Counted from the first letter of the stretch, positions 31,548 to 44,011 are shown. The stretch: DNA of 64,000 nt from Linanthus parryae (GCA_023055425.1 JALGPY010000005.1:82563495-82627494), one strand, 5' to 3'. Translations and numbers: made by a program. Notes: generated from the letters alone by a model not told the origin.

Positions 31548-32250
31548 CTATTGTGGTTCGTGAACTCCTTCAATTTCTACTCTCCTCCCATTGTTTCTTT
31601 TAGATGCAATATCTTTCAAGAAACACAGCGGTTCGAGCAACAAACATTTTGTTCTCGATTGGATTGTAGAAATAATATTCTTTTCAGGATATCCCACAAA
31701 CACATTTATCTGACTTGGTCCAAGTCTATCTGACTGTAAACACTTTACATAAACTTCACAATCCCAAATCTTTGTGAATGACATACTAGGATACCTCCTA
31801 GTCCATATCTCATATAGTGTTTTCATAATTGATTTTGATGGAACAAGGTTAAGGGCGAAAATTGCTGTAAATAGAACATGGCCCCAAAAGAAAACTGGAA
31901 GTTCTTCTTGACGCATCATGGACCGAACCGTGTCCAACAAGGTCTGATTTCTCCTCTCGGACACGCCATTCCACAATAGTGTTCCAGGTGGAGTGAGTTT
32001 GGATCATATCCAACACTCCTTTAGATGCTTATCAAACACTTGGCTTAAGTACTCCCTTCGACGATCTCATCGTAGAGCCTTAATACTTTTCCAAGATAGT
32101 TAACGCCATCAATAAATGTGATGAAGTACTGAAAACCATCTCTAGCACATGTGCTTAGTGGTCCACATACATAAGTATGTATGAGTCCCAAAAGATCATA
32201 TCTTTGCACAATAAACAAACCTCACATTCCTCATATGATTCAAAATTAAA
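31548..32250 (-). pseudogene. Copia integrase remnant
   Basis: The minus frame from 31976 gives NGVSERRNQTLLDTVRSMM (core motif with the catalytic Glu, NGVxERRNRTLxDxxRSMM), then FFWGHVLFTAIFALNLVPSK, YEIWTRRYPSMSFTKIWDC and VFVGYPE. Sequence upstream to about 32250 holds decayed core. It is a broken copia integrase. Confidence 0.8.
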
Positions 32251-33021
32251 TGAGTTCAGAAATCCATCCACATGAAATCTACAAATGTATTCCTCATTCA
32301 TGTGGCCTAAATGACAATGCCAAATTTAAGTGAGGTTCATATCATTATATGCAAACATCTTGGTATTAATGTTATAGATGAAATTATCATGATCAAGGAT
32401 ATACAATCCATTAGACAAAATTACATTACAATAATGCACATCAGAATAAATGGAAAAACATTTGCCCTTTATTGTAATAAAAAACGTTTCTTGTCCAACA
32501 AGAAACTGAATTAATGTTCCTACTCATAGCAGGGACATAATCGCATTTTTCTAATTCATGGATAATTCCAGAAGATATAGATACAGGATAAGCTCCTAAG
32601 GCTAATTCAGCAACACTTGCTTCATTGCCCCACGTGTTGGTGTACTATCATATATCTAATTGTCTGCATCTCTTAAGATCCTCCACATTTCTATGAATGT
32701 GAGATCCTCATTTGGTATCATATACCCATGATGATGAGATATACAAATTGACTTGTATAACAAAAATACCTAAAGTGGAATTCACAATTCTTTTATTATT
32801 TCCTTCCAGATACTTTTTGGCAGTCTCTCTTTCACTACACCACCTTTAGGTATTTAAGGCAACTTGCCTTTAGCACCAAACTTGCTGATACCTTTGGGGT
32901 CCATGCAAATATTTTGCGCTTTCCCTTGCTGTTAACCATATTAACATGTTTTGCCTTTGCCTTTAATAGTTTTTTGTTCAGCGGTTCTCAATCACATTGA
33001 CTGAGTTGCTTTTCAACAAAG

Positions 33022-33276
33022 GCTCCAATTGCATCAAATACAATTCTTGGTCCAATTGGGCAAATAACTCTTTATTATTTATCTATCTCATAGATAACTC
33101 CAAACTTTTAAGCTTTCAATCCTATTGAAACAACTCAGTTGCGTTTGAACTCTTACTTCAGCAGTCACGCATTACTACCATGTGCCGTCGCGTCATATCT
33201 TGATGAATCAAGTCCCCTTGCTTTGGCAAGCCCAAATTTCATTACATCTTGATCATGACGAGTGCTGAGCAAGAGT
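33022..33276. repeat. Imperfect direct duplication, copy 1
   Basis: Matches 33862-34121 by eye in shared landmarks: CCAATTGCATCA, CTATCTCATAGATAA, CTTGCTTTGGCAAGCCC and GATCATGA. Distance between copies is about 840 bases. Confidence 0.8.
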
Positions 33277-33861
33277 AGGAAAAATGCAAAAAAATTGAGC
33301 AAAACTTCAAACCTTTCATGTTTAGCCTGCTCTTGAAAAGAACTTCTTTAAATGTATGGTCATATCATACGCCTCCATGTTCTCATTTTTCTTACAAAGC
33401 TCAGAGTTCATGGGAGCTACCATGAGGCAAGTCACATCCAAATAACCATTCTTTAGTTTTCCTTCCATTAGGTTTTAGTGGTATTGGCGGTTAGTAGGAA
33501 GAAATTTTATGCTCTAGGATATACATCATTTTCCCTTTTATTTGAGAACAATTCTCAATTTTACATCAGTCTAGAAAACTAATTCCAGAGAATGACATAT
33601 CATAGGGATAAAGTCGAGTTTGTTTGTTTAATGCCATAGGTATTAAACAAAAAATATTATGCAAATATTGTGACGTTTGTACTATATCTAACAAGGATAA
33701 AATTGTTAAACATAGCTCCCACTATTTTTCTCGGATTAGTAGCCCTCACCATTAATGCGAAAAATATCATATATTTTCTAGTGGGCCAAGATTCATATTT
33801 TACCTCCTCTTGAGATTGCTTTGGCAAGTCACCCAGAAAGCTAGTTATTTTGGTAGGAACA

Positions 33862-34121
33862 CCTTCCAATTGCATCATATGCAACTCTTGGTGCAATTGA
33901 GCAAATAACTCCTTTTTATCTATCTCATAGATAATCCAAATTTCCTTGCCTCTAAGTTTGTTTTTCAATCATATCGAAGTAACCTAGTTGCGTTCAACCT
34001 CTTACTTTAACAATCACATAACTAGCTTGTGCCGCCGCATCACACCATGATGAATTAAATCATCTTGCTTTGGCAAGCCCGAGTTTAATAGACCATGATC
34101 ATGATGGGTGTTAAGTAAGAG
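33862..34121. repeat. Imperfect direct duplication, copy 2
   Basis: Second copy of the 33022-33276 segment, with several short indels and many substitutions, so the duplication is old. It overlaps the start of the Gag-like frame. Confidence 0.8.
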
Positions 34122-35196
34122 AAGACAAAACGCAATACTTATCGTTTGAGGGATTTCCATGTCATTATTAATTATTTTGTTGATCCCATCAACTGGTCTA
34201 CTTATTTGGATTGGGCAATTCCAAATTCGAGATCCAACTTGTTTATTATTATATTTTTATGTTTTGCATGCATCAACCATACACCAAAATAAATAACAAG
34301 ACAATAAATAAAAAAACAAGAAACAATAAACGTTGTAGGGATATGGACCCTAAGACTAAAGTGACAAGCTCATCTCCAAGTGCCTTCATCTTTAGTCCAT
34401 GCATCCTAGCTTGTGAGTTCTCCAACGACTTGTGGTTTCTTTAGTCTTTGATCTTCTTCTTCATGCCTTGGCTAAAATCTATCTATCTAATACTAGCTAG
34501 CATCTATACTAAATAATGATACCTCACAGCCGAGGGAGAAGATGACATGCAAGTCGTAAATTAATTACATTAATTACATTCAAAACCAAAACAAAAACAA
34601 ACCACAAAAGTAAACATCCACAAAGTAGGCCATGTCCATCCACCATGCGAAAAATCACATAAGACAGTTAAAATCCAATTTTAACGCGCTTGGTTAATTT
34701 AGTTGATTTAGGAATTTTCTAGGATCAAAACAGTCAAACGATCGCGCCAATCCTATTGTCCAACACGTTTGGACTAGCCGAGTCGGGCCAAACCGGTCAG
34801 TCCAGCCCAGACGGTCAAACTAGCGGCTGGCCGAACACCGGTAGGCCACAGCCTCGATTCACGCGCCAAAGGAAGGGTCGGTTCGCTAGGAGGCCAAACC
34901 CCTTAGGGCTATTTTCCAAAAACTTTCCTTCTCCCTTGCAGGCATACACCCTATAGTAGAAAAAAACGCATTTCCTCCGATAGTGCCCAAACCCTAGCTT
35001 TTCAAAACCTCAAAACTCTCATCATATGTGAACGAAATTCGCCAAACTTTATACTATATGTAAAATTGGCTCATTCGCTATTGAATCATATTCAATTTGC
35101 ATCATCATGTCAATATCAGTTTTTGCGAAAGTGTGAAAAACAGTGAAACACTGATAAAATGGTAGCATATAAATCACGTTATGTGGAACAACCTGT

Positions 35197-35209
35197 GGCT
35201 ATGATACCA
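35197..35209 (-). other. Primer binding site, initiator methionine tRNA type
   Basis: Minus strand TGGTATCATAGCC, one base after the LTR end CCCTACA, differs by one base from the methionine-tRNA complement TGGTATCAGAGCC. Confidence 0.85.
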
Positions 35210-35210
35210 C

Positions 35211-36611
35211 TGTAGGGTTTTGATGCAAGTAACGCATCCGTATAACAATAAATAAATTCCTGATCAAAGCCCTCCACAGATCGCAGGGAAGCATTCATAA
35301 CGTGGTAAGGAATAAACAATTGTGTACCTTGTTTGTTCGCGAGATCACAACGTAGAATTATGTCTACGTCTCTACAAGAATCCACACCTATTATTGCAAG
35401 CTGGAATCACCTTCACGTCTTAGTTCTAGCTAAGCGAAGGATGAAGCAGAAGGATCACGCAAAACGGAGCAACCGGGACCGTGCCACCTAGTGGCCGACG
35501 ACAAGGGGCACACAGGTAGGGGGACGCCTCTTGGTCCTCTGTCTCCTTGCTCTGTTATTCTCTTAGTGATAACTTATGAGAAATGACAAGCTAGGGTTGC
35601 CCTTTTATAGTTAATAACTCCTCATTAACTAAAATTGTCCCAATATTAATCCTGTTCATACACGGATTAGTCCACATTACAAATCAATCCAACTAACTTT
35701 GCATGTGGTTGTGTTTCGATCCTTTTTATTAATTAGTCCAACTAATTAATATCCAAATCCAGTTTAATCCACAAGGTGTGTGATCCAGTAGGTTTCTACT
35801 TAGTTGATAGTAACAATTACAAACATATGGAGGTGTCTAACAACACATCTATGCAACCAAACTAACAGAAATAGTCAATGATCCGACAAACCATGTGCCC
35901 AATGTTATCGTGTTGTATATATATGTTTGTCTCTATATTTGGATTGGACAAGAGCCCTATGTGTCAAACTCGTATATCCAATCTATAGTTTATCGATCCT
36001 GGGAATAGGATTATCTATAAAAAATAACATCAATATCCTATATTGATTTATCTGAGTCTGGCCAGACATTCCCTAAGCACTACCCCTCGAGTGGTCGTGG
36101 ATATTTACTCCCATTATGTAGGAGGGAAAAATCCTCTATACATCACTAACGTCTCTCAGCTTGCATCCTATCATGCCCGATTACAATCTTTATAGTTACC
36201 CAGTTACGGCATAACGTTCGACAATATCATAACATGATATCTCACAAATAGTGTATCTAGTGACTTCAATTCTACGAATTACCACACCATTGTCACTACG
36301 ACAAGCACTTGTGACATTAACATAATTTATATGTAGCCTTCTCGTGGTGGGTCAATCATGATTTCTATTACTTCTAATGCATACCCATGTGTTAGACTTG
36401 ATATCCCCATATCAATCTACCCACATACTAGTCTCGATGAAATACAGTCGTCATATTAACTATAGTACTCGACTAGCGATATTTAAGAATATAACATTTA
36501 TATACTAAGGACTTCATTCATGTTAACATATCTCCATATCGATAACATAATGAATGGTAAATACATATAAATGTCACGAGAATTTGATTTCCTCTAGGGC
36601 ATACTCCAACA
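35211..36611 (-). repeat. 5' LTR of minus-strand copia element
   Basis: 1401 bp. The minus strand starts TGTTGGAGTATGCCC at 36611 and ends CATCAAAACCCTACA at 35211, next to the PBS. It shares the whole length of 28422-30071 minus the MITE. Confidence 0.9.
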
Positions 36612-37065
36612 ATTTCCTGGTTGGGGAAGCAAGGAATGGTAGAGACGGAGGGATGAGAGAGAATGGAAAGAGATAATGAATTGTTGGATAGTTAAAAGAA
36701 AAGGGTAAAATTGTCCCTTAAATTAAAATTTTGTGTAAGAAGCGTAATAGTGTAAGAATCACTTTGTATCTCAACCCATTTTAGAACTATAGCTGTATTC
36801 ACGACCATTTGTAGTCAATACACTATAATCTTAAGGATGATTGATTATACCCTTTGCAGGATTTTTTTAGTTTTGGTTTATACATATATAAAAAAGAAAA
36901 AATAACACGTGAGAAGTATTTATTTCACTTTGTAAAATGCCAAAAACATTGTGGAGTTTTTTCTTTTAATTAACACGGACGTCTATATAGGAGTTTTTTT
37001 CGCAGTGAAAAATTCAGAAGGAACATATCACGTAAAATGTTATTTTAGTTAGTTTTTAAGAGCTT
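36612..37065. other. Flanking AT-rich sequence without gene
   Basis: No protein, RNA or repeat boundary is seen. It is the sequence into which the LINE inserted. Confidence 0.5.
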
Positions 37066-37082
37066 AAGTTAGAACATTTTAA

Positions 37083-38310
37083 CAGTTCTGATGAATCTAC
37101 TCAAATTCTACGAAGCAAATAGTGGGAAAGTTATCAATCTGGATAAATACTCTATGGTCTTCAGCTCCAATGTCCCTAAATGGTGCAACAGGAGCTTAGC
37201 GCCTTCGGTGGACTGAAGTTGGCGACCCTCCACGAACGCTATTTTGGTGTCCCTACCACAATAGGGAGAAATTGAACAATCAATTTCCAAGATATTGTGA
37301 CAAAAGTAGAAAGAAAGTGTAAAGCCTGGAAAGGAAGAAACCTTACTTTTTTTGGCAAAGAGGTTCCGATCAAGGTCGTATTTCAAGCGATCCCGGTCTA
37401 CTCAATGGGGTGTTTTCGGTTAGCTCAACAGCTCTGCGACAAGCTAGATTCTATTATTTCGATATTCTAGTGGAAAGGAGATATAGTCAAGAGGCATATG
37501 GCGTGGATCTCCTGGAAGAACCTGCATAAGGAGAAGATTAAGGGTGGGTTAAACTTTTGTGACTTCAGCAAGTTTAACACAACTTTACTGGGTAAACAAT
37601 TTTGGCGACTCTTAACAAGACCAAATAGCCTGGTTGCAAAGGTGTTTAGACACGAATACTACCAAAACACTAGTATTCTAAAAGCAATGGCAGATAACAA
37701 ATCTTCTTTTGCGTGGATAAGTATAGTCTAAAGCAAACAGTTGATTACCAAAGGTTGCCGGTGGAGTTAGGAAAGGGCCTGAATCTGAATGCCTATACAA
37801 ATCCATGGTTGTTCCGTGAGACGGAGTTTAGGCCCTTTACCCCAAACTTTACATGTACGGAGTACAGGGTCTCAAAGTTCATCACAGAAGAAAGGAAATG
37901 GGACATTCAGAAATTGATGTCGCTGAGATTCAACAAATTTCTATCCCAAGTTTTGATTTACCAGATCGATTAGTTTGGCATTATTGTGAAGTCGCAAGGT
38001 ACAGTACTGTCAGGTCGGGTTACAAACTGTTAAAATTGATGGAAGAAATGAGTGAAATTTCAGTTCAGGGTGGAACCTCGAAATCATCTAATCAAAGCAA
38101 AGATCAATACTGGGGACAAAAAATTCCCAAAAAAGTTCTTATTCCATCCTGGAGAGGGGTTCAGAATGGCTTACCGACTAAGAAAAACTTAGGTAGAAGG
38201 GGAGTCCAGATCTCATGCGCGTGCCCTAGCTGCGGAATTTTGTAGGAGGATGTTGACCATGTGATGATGTACTGCAAATCGGCGAGGCGGATATGGACAG
38301 CTATTTTTGG
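37083..38310 (+). pseudogene. LINE reverse transcriptase C-terminus and zf-RVT domain
   Basis: The beginning (FYEANSGKVINLDKYSMVFS) is the segment after the RT core. Then comes MAWISWKNLHKEKIKGGLNF, LLGKQFWRLLTRPNSLVAKV and FRHEYYQN, common to plant L1 ORF2. The zf-RVT part reads KIPKKVLIPSWRGVQNGLPT, KKNLGRRGV, CACPSCGIL, then EDVDHVMMYCKSARRIW, keeping CPxC...H...C. Stops and shifts make it inactive. Confidence 0.85.
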
Positions 38311-38539
38311 CACTCCGATTCTTGAACGAATCAACGGAAACTTTGTTGGTTGGTTCCCCCATATCTTCACAGATCTACCAACAGAGGAGAGGAAGCTGCT
38401 GTGCGCGGCGCTCTGACCATCTGGAACCACATAAACCATTTAGTCTTTTCGGAAAACAAGAAGATCGACGGAGGAAGATTTTGCTATAGAGTTGATGGAG
38501 TACTTAGATATGGCGGAAGAGAGCTCGTAGAGGGAAGAG

Positions 38540-39090
38540 ATGCATGGTCCAGCTCATATAATGATATCCCCAAAAACTCACTTGCGAGCTCCTCCGACCA
38601 GCTGGTCGAAAGTAAACTACGACGCAGGTTGGGATCCTCGTCGCCGAAAAGCTGCAGCTGGAGTTATGGTAAGACATGAACTGGGTATCTTCATCGTCGG
38701 ATGTTCAATACCAATCCCGTTTGGCAGATCATCTAGATCAGCGGAAGGTGAGGCCATTCTTGTCGGTATAAAGCTGGCCGGAGAATTGAACATCACTCAT
38801 GCAATCTTTGAATCTGATTCTCTCAGAGTGGTGGAAGATTTGAACAGACTGAAACAGATATGAGAGAGGGGAGATGTACTTGGAAGGAGAACTGAACCTC
38901 GTTGAAGGTGGACATGCGAAGCATCAATGAGACAAATGTCTCTCACTCGCGTCGAGGAGGCAACCGTTTAGCTGATCAATTCGCAAGAGCTGGCATTAAT
39001 GTAGACGAACCTAGAAGATGGTCCTTTGTGTTGCCCGTTTGGGCTTGTAATATTTTTCAGCTGGACCTTGTTCGGCTCCAAATCCCTTAA
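38540..39090 (+). pseudogene. LINE-encoded RNase H domain
   Basis: The frame reads VNYDAGWDPRRRKAAAGVMV, SAEGEAILVGIKLAGEL and AIFESDSLRVVEDL, giving the D, E and D of an RNase H fold. After a stop at 38861 another frame gives SHSRRGGNRLADQFARAG, the end motif with the last aspartate. Such an acquired RNase H is known at the C-terminus of some plant L1 elements. The 3' untranslated part is only about 30 bases before the A-rich tail. Confidence 0.85.
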
Positions 39091-39248
39091 TGCAATGAAG
39101 CATTTTATCTCAAAAAAAGAAAGTTTGAACATTTTAATCAAGTTGTCACAATACTATAGTTTAAGTGAAGAACCAGCAAAATTATTTCTCAATTTTTAGA
39201 GCAGGGTATTGATGAGAAGTTAATATTTGACTTACCTTTCCATTTTCA

Positions 39249-39377
39249 GCTATGAACAGAAGACATTTTTTTTTTTGAAAAATTATTTTGTATTCAACGG
39301 GACTTGAACCCTTGACCTGATGCAGGGGCTTCCAACGCTCTACCACTTGAGCTACCACCCTAGCTGCACATAAGACA
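39249..39377 (-). mobile_element. Short tRNA-derived SINE with imperfect target duplication
   Basis: The body (39266-39362) on the minus strand has a polymerase III A box TAGCTCAAGTGG (39343-39354) and B box GGTTCAAGTCC (39300-39310), then a short unrelated part and an A11 tail. Flanks TGTCTTCTGTTCATAGC (39249-39265) and TGTCTTATGTGCAGC (39363-39377) look like a decayed target duplication. No anticodon arm folds, so it is not a working tRNA gene. At 97 bp it is small for a SINE, or it is a retro-copy of a tRNA. Confidence 0.65.
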
Positions 39378-39923
39378 AGCTTTTAGTAACATAATGAAAA
39401 TATATAAAAAATAATATATAAAGGTATAAAGCATTTAAATGCAAACACCGCATTTCTCAAACTAAAGAAAAATGTTCAATATGTACTTTTATTTAGTCAT
39501 ATATATTTGTCAAAATGTATATAATAAAGTTGTCAAAATTTCAAAATTCCTGTATTTTACTTTTGATATACAATAACTCAAAAGAAAGATAGAACACAAA
39601 GGAATTATTCATTAATATTTCACAGAGTCCCCCGCAGAGCGAGAGGTATCGGCTAGTCAGAATTAAAGAGTCATAAAAAATCAAACGCCACCACAGACAA
39701 GTGTTGATGTGCTTGGCTGATACTTGTCAGCTCAAGCTACAATATGTAATTACCTTCGTGATTGATTTTATTGAATTACCGATTTGGTAAATTGATGAAT
39801 TGAATAGTACTATAACTCAACCGAAACTTTCATTGTATTTGTGTGTCCTAATTCTATTATCCGGACAAATGTTCAGAAGTTCTGAATTGCAACCGGGTTT
39901 GACATTTAAAGGCCCAAACTTGA
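39378..39923. other. Non-coding stretch without visible feature
   Basis: AT-rich sequence with nothing recognisable between the SINE and the copia fragment. Confidence 0.5.
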
Positions 39924-41700
39924 TTAATACGCATCAGTGTAGGTCGTGAGACCCGCGGAGGCAGTAGCAGAGATGTGAAATCCGAGATCAAGAGTGACAT
40001 TCACATAGCGAAGAACGCGTTTCAACGCGATGAAATGATGCTCTCGAGGATTGTGCATGAAGATGTGTTGAACGGCATATGAGATGTCAGGACGGGTGAA
40101 TGTGAGGTACGGAAGAGCACCAGCTAAACTGCGGTAGAGAGTGGGATCATCAACCGGTGGTCCTGAACCCGCGGTGAGTTTAGAGCCAGTCTCAACTAGA
40201 GTGCTAACCGGCTTACAGCCGACCATCGATGCACCCTGTAGAATCTCAGAGGCATACTCACGCTGAGAGAGAGCCATATCAGATTCAGTACGAGTGAAAA
40301 CAATGCCCAGAAAGTGATGTAGAGGTTCAAGTTTAGTCACAGAAAACTCAATCGAAAGCTGAGCAATAATCCTCTGCACAACTGTAGGAGAAGACCCTGT
40401 AATGATAATATCGTCGACCTTGAGGAGGAGGTAGACGATATCTGATCCCTGACTGTAGACAAACAGAGACTCATCACATCGCCAACTGAAGAAACCCATT
40501 GAGCCCGTGAGAAAGATAGCGAAACGCTGAAACCACGCGCGTGGTGCCCGTTTCAGCCCATAGAGGGACTTACGAAGACGACAGACATGATCCGGATGGC
40601 GAAGATCCCGATAGCCCGGTGGCTAATGCATATACACTACCTCTTCCAGATCACTGTGCAAGAAAGAATTCTTGACATCCAACTACCGAATAGTCCAAGC
40701 ATGAGAGATGGCAAGAGTGAGAACAGTACGGATGGTGGCCGGTTTTACAGCAACACTAAACGTCTCATCACAATCAACACCCACTAAATGAGATTTGCAA
40801 TTCACAACCAGGACGGCTTTGTACCGCTGAAGAGTACCATCAGCCCGAAACTTGTGACGGAATAACCAAATGGCCCGGAGAACATTTTCCCCAGACGGGC
40901 GAGGAACCAACTCCCAAGTCTGATTCGTGATTATAGGCTCAAACTCATCATCCATTGCAGCTTTCCAGTATGGGTCCGAAAGGGAAGACACATGGGATTT
41001 GGGCATGGGAGACACGGAAGAGGGGGGATGAGTATGAAGGGTGAGACGGGATATGGATTTATTGATACTGTGCTGGTCTCGGGTTCTCATCTGAGAGGAA
41101 AGAGGTGGAGTTGGTGGGTTATGAGAGTCTGGTGCTGGAGACAGCGGGGAGACCGTGACAGGTGGGGAGGTAGGAGGCTAAGGAGGAGCCTGAGGTGTAG
41201 GAGGCTGAGGTGGCACCGAGGCAGCAGGAGGAGGTGCGGTGGGGTGACGAGTGTAGTGAAGAGGGAAGGGTGTGGTTAGCCGAGAGGGAGAAGAGGGGTT
41301 GTGAGTAAGACCGGACAGAGATATTGGAGAAAGACCATCGTCGGGGCCAGAGACAGTATGCCCGGGAAGTGATACGGAACCTGGTGTGGAAAATGGGAAG
41401 ACATGCTCATCAAACGTAACATGACGAGAGATGTTAATGTGACCAGTAGAAATGTTGAGACACCGATAACCACGAAATTTTGAAGGGTAACCAAGAAACA
41501 CACATTGGGTGGACCGAGGGGCAAGCTTGTGGGGAGACACAGCAGTCATATAAGGGTAACACATAGACCCAAAGGTACGATGATGATCGTATGCGGGAAG
41601 ACGATGATAGAGGTATGAATACCACCGTTGGGAGCTTTGGTGGGGAGAATTTTGTGGAGATAGACAACAATGAGAACAGACTCAACCTAGAAGTGAGAAG
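39924..41700 (-). pseudogene. Copia integrase end, RT and RNase H start (Ale/Retrofit-like)
   Basis: One minus-strand frame can be followed from about 41690 to 39924 with few stops (40683 and one near 40625). In order: integrase C-terminus (PHKLAPRSTQCVFLGYPSKF, GYRCLNISTGHINISRHVTF), a Ser/Pro-rich linker, RT (PYWKAAMDDEFEPIITNQTW, RYKAVLVVNCKS, DETFSVAVK, SLYGLKRAPRAWF, LLLKVDDIIITGSS, HHFLGIVF), and the RNase H start (RPDISYAVQHIFMH, LKRVLRYV, then TTYTDAY stop). The RT site is VDD. Gag, protease and the end of RNase H are absent. It is cut at 41700 by an LTR. The lineage name is by resemblance. Confidence 0.82.
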
Positions 41701-42560
41701 TGTTGGGTTTTGATGCAGGTTATGCAGCGAAATAACAAAATTAATCCTGCTCAAATCCCACCAAGGATCACAGGAAAGCCATCATAACATTATAAGGGCA
41801 TAAAAGATGTGTACCTTAGTTTGGGAGATCACACGAAGAATAGTGTCTTTGTATCTATGAATATCCACACCTTGGATTCTTGATTGGATTCCTTCCCACC
41901 GTGTGGTGCTTGAAACGGAAAACAGAGGAGCGGATTACGCAAAACGAGGAGGAGGCGCGGCCAAAGAGGGCCGACGGCTCCGAGGAGGAGGACGGACGGG
42001 TTGGCTTCGGCCTTCCTTGTCTCACTCTCTCTTGCTTTGTTATGTTCTCTCAATAATGACATGTGTAGAGAATTAACAAGCTAGAGTCCTTTTCTATAGT
42101 AATAACCCCTTATTACATAAAGGCCTCAATACTAATCATGTCCTTACATGGATTAGTCCACTTGCACATTAGTCCTACTAAGTTTGCTTGTGGTTTCGTT
42201 ATGATCCATTTATTAATTAGTCCAACTAATTAATACCTATATCCAATTTAATCCATCCGGTGTGTGACCCCATAGGTTTGTACTTAGTTGGTAGTAACTA
42301 CTTACTAACATTGAGCGGTGTCTAGCAACACATCCATGCCACCCAACTAATAGAAATAATTGCGTGATCCCGACAAACCTTGTGCCCAATGTTCATATAT
42401 TGTGTTATCCCTTTGTCTCCATATCCGGATTGGTCACGAGACATATTAGTCACACTCGTATATCCAATCCATAGTTTATCGATCCTGAGAATATGCTTAT
42501 GCGAGCACATAACATCAATATCTCCATATTAATTTATCCGAGTCTAGTCAGACATTCTAT
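41701..42560 (-). repeat. Truncated copia LTR (LTR A)
   Basis: The plus strand begins TGTTGGGTTTTGATGCAGG, the inverse of an LTR end CATCAAAACCCAACA, and stays homologous to 35211-36611 type LTRs for 860 bases. It breaks at ...GACATTCTAT where LTR B begins. The remaining 550 or so bases are missing. Confidence 0.82.
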
Positions 42561-43997
42561 TGTTGGAATAGAATCCCTAGAGGCAATCGTATATTTAGTA
42601 TGGACATTTTTTTGGCTAGAATATTCATTTATTATATACTGTGATATTTAATATAATGAAGTCCTTAGATACAATGTGTTGTTTATCTTAAATATCCCTA
42701 GTCCACTATATTCATTACTAGGACAATCAAATATAGACTAGTATGTGGGTAGATTGATATGGAGATATCAAGTATGACACACGGGTATGCATTAGGGGTG
42801 ATGGCATACTGGATTGACCCACAACCAGAAGGATACATTAGATTATGTTAAGTCACAATCGCTTCTCGTAGTGCTAATATAATTGCAATCCTTAGACTTC
42901 AAGGCACTAGATACTCTAGTTGTGGAATATTGTGCTTTGATGTTATCAAACGTTACGCCGTAACTGGGTAATCATAAAGATAGCTATCAGGCATGATAGG
43001 TAGCAAGCTTAGAGATCGTAGTAATGTAGATAGGATTTGTCCCTCCCACATAATGGGATTAAATATCCACGGCCACTCGAGGGATGAGGCTTATTGAATG
43101 TCTGGCAAGACTCAGATAAATCAGTATGGAGATATTGATGTTATCTGCTCGCATAAGCATATTCCCATGATCGAGGAACTATGGATTGGATATACGAGTC
43201 TGACTACATATGTCTCGTGTCCAATCCGGATATGGACACAAAGGGAAAGGCAATATAAGATATTGGGCACAAGAGGTTTTTCGGGATCACTGACTATTTC
43301 TATTAGTTGGCTGGCATGGATGTGTTGCTAGACACCGCTCCATGTTAGTAATAAGTTACTACCAACTAAGTAGAAGCCTATAGGATCACACGTAAAATAG
43401 AGTAGAACTAGATTTGGGATTAATTAATATGATTAATTAATAAGAAGGATCATTGTGCAACACCTTGCAAACTTAGTAGGACTAATTTGCAAGAAAGAGA
43501 CTAATCCAAGTTCATGGAGAACTAGGAAGGACCTTTATGGAAACAACAAGGAGTTGTTGGAGTATATAAAGAGACTTTAGCTTCCTTCCCACTAAGTGAA
43601 TGTTATTGACACATAACACAAGAGAGAGAGGGAGAGAACAAAAGAGAGAGAGAGCAAGAATACCTACAGGCGCACGCCCCTAGGCCGTCTGCCCCCTTCG
43701 CGTCGGCGTCAAAGAGGAGGCCGAACCCTCCTCTTGTCCTCGTTGCTTTGATTCCTTCTTCCCTCTTCCTCCGGTTCAAGCTAGCACTTGTTGAAGGAAG
43801 AATCTAGATCTCACCTCTAGACGTTGATCAACCGTAGAGACGAGAACATCATTCTTCGTGTGATCTCTCAAACAAAAAAGGTACACAATACTATGTCCTT
43901 TATCATTTTATGATGTCTCCTCCTGACGATCCGTGGTGGGCTTTGAGTAGGATTAATTTTTGTTACTCCGCTGCGTTACCTACGTCAAAACCCAACA
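42561..43997 (+). repeat. Full copia 5' LTR (LTR B)
   Basis: 1437 bp, starting TGTTGGAATAGAATCCC and ending TCAAAACCCAACA, with a methionine-tRNA PBS one base later. A TATA-like TATATAA lies near 43563. It runs opposite to LTRs A and C and is partly complementary to A (for example 42470-42555 against 43097-43185). Confidence 0.9.
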
Positions 43998-43998
43998 G

Positions 43999-44011
43999 TG
44001 GTATCAGAGCC
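43999..44011 (+). other. Primer binding site, initiator methionine tRNA
   Basis: TGGTATCAGAGCC is an exact complement to the 3' end of initiator methionine tRNA, one base after LTR B. Confidence 0.92.

Larger units (their letters stand above)
32251..35196 (-). pseudogene. Copia gag-protease remnants and leader
   Basis: Heavily decayed. The only long frame (33968-33657) reads IDKKELFAQLHQELHMMQLE and FLGDLPKQSQEEVKYESWP, at the expected Gag place, but I cannot assign a domain with certainty. The region includes an imperfect 255-bp direct duplication (33022-33276 and 33862-34121). Confidence 0.45.
28422..36611 (-). mobile_element. Copia element with two LTRs, minus strand (8.2 kb)
   Basis: Direct repeats 28422-30071 and 35211-36611 flank a 5.1-kb interior. 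On the minus strand the order is LTR, PBS (TGGTATCATAGCC), gag-pol remnants, PPT (GTGGGAGAC), LTR, with LTR ends TGTTGGA...CCCTACA. Integrase and RT pieces are legible but heavily decayed. The left LTR is 249 bp longer because a MITE inserted in it. Flanks (GTTTT and ATTTC) do not form a clean duplication. LTRs at 41.7-45.6 kb are of the same broad family. Confidence 0.88.
37083..39120 (+). mobile_element. 5'-truncated L1-type LINE with 17-bp target duplication
   Basis: The target duplication AAGTTAGAACATTTTAA (37066-37082) recurs with one change at 39121-39137 right after an A-rich tail (CTCAAAAAAAGA). Inside, in order, are the C-terminal part of a LINE reverse transcriptase, a Cys/His zf-RVT domain and an RNase H. 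Endonuclease and the RT active site are missing, so it is a 5'-truncated insertion, typical of target-primed reverse transcription. Frames are broken throughout. Confidence 0.92.

Noticed and set aside
39291..39362. tRNA gene on the minus strand
   Set aside because: A and B boxes are present, but anticodon and acceptor stems do not fold and an A-rich tail follows; SINE or retropseudogene fits better.
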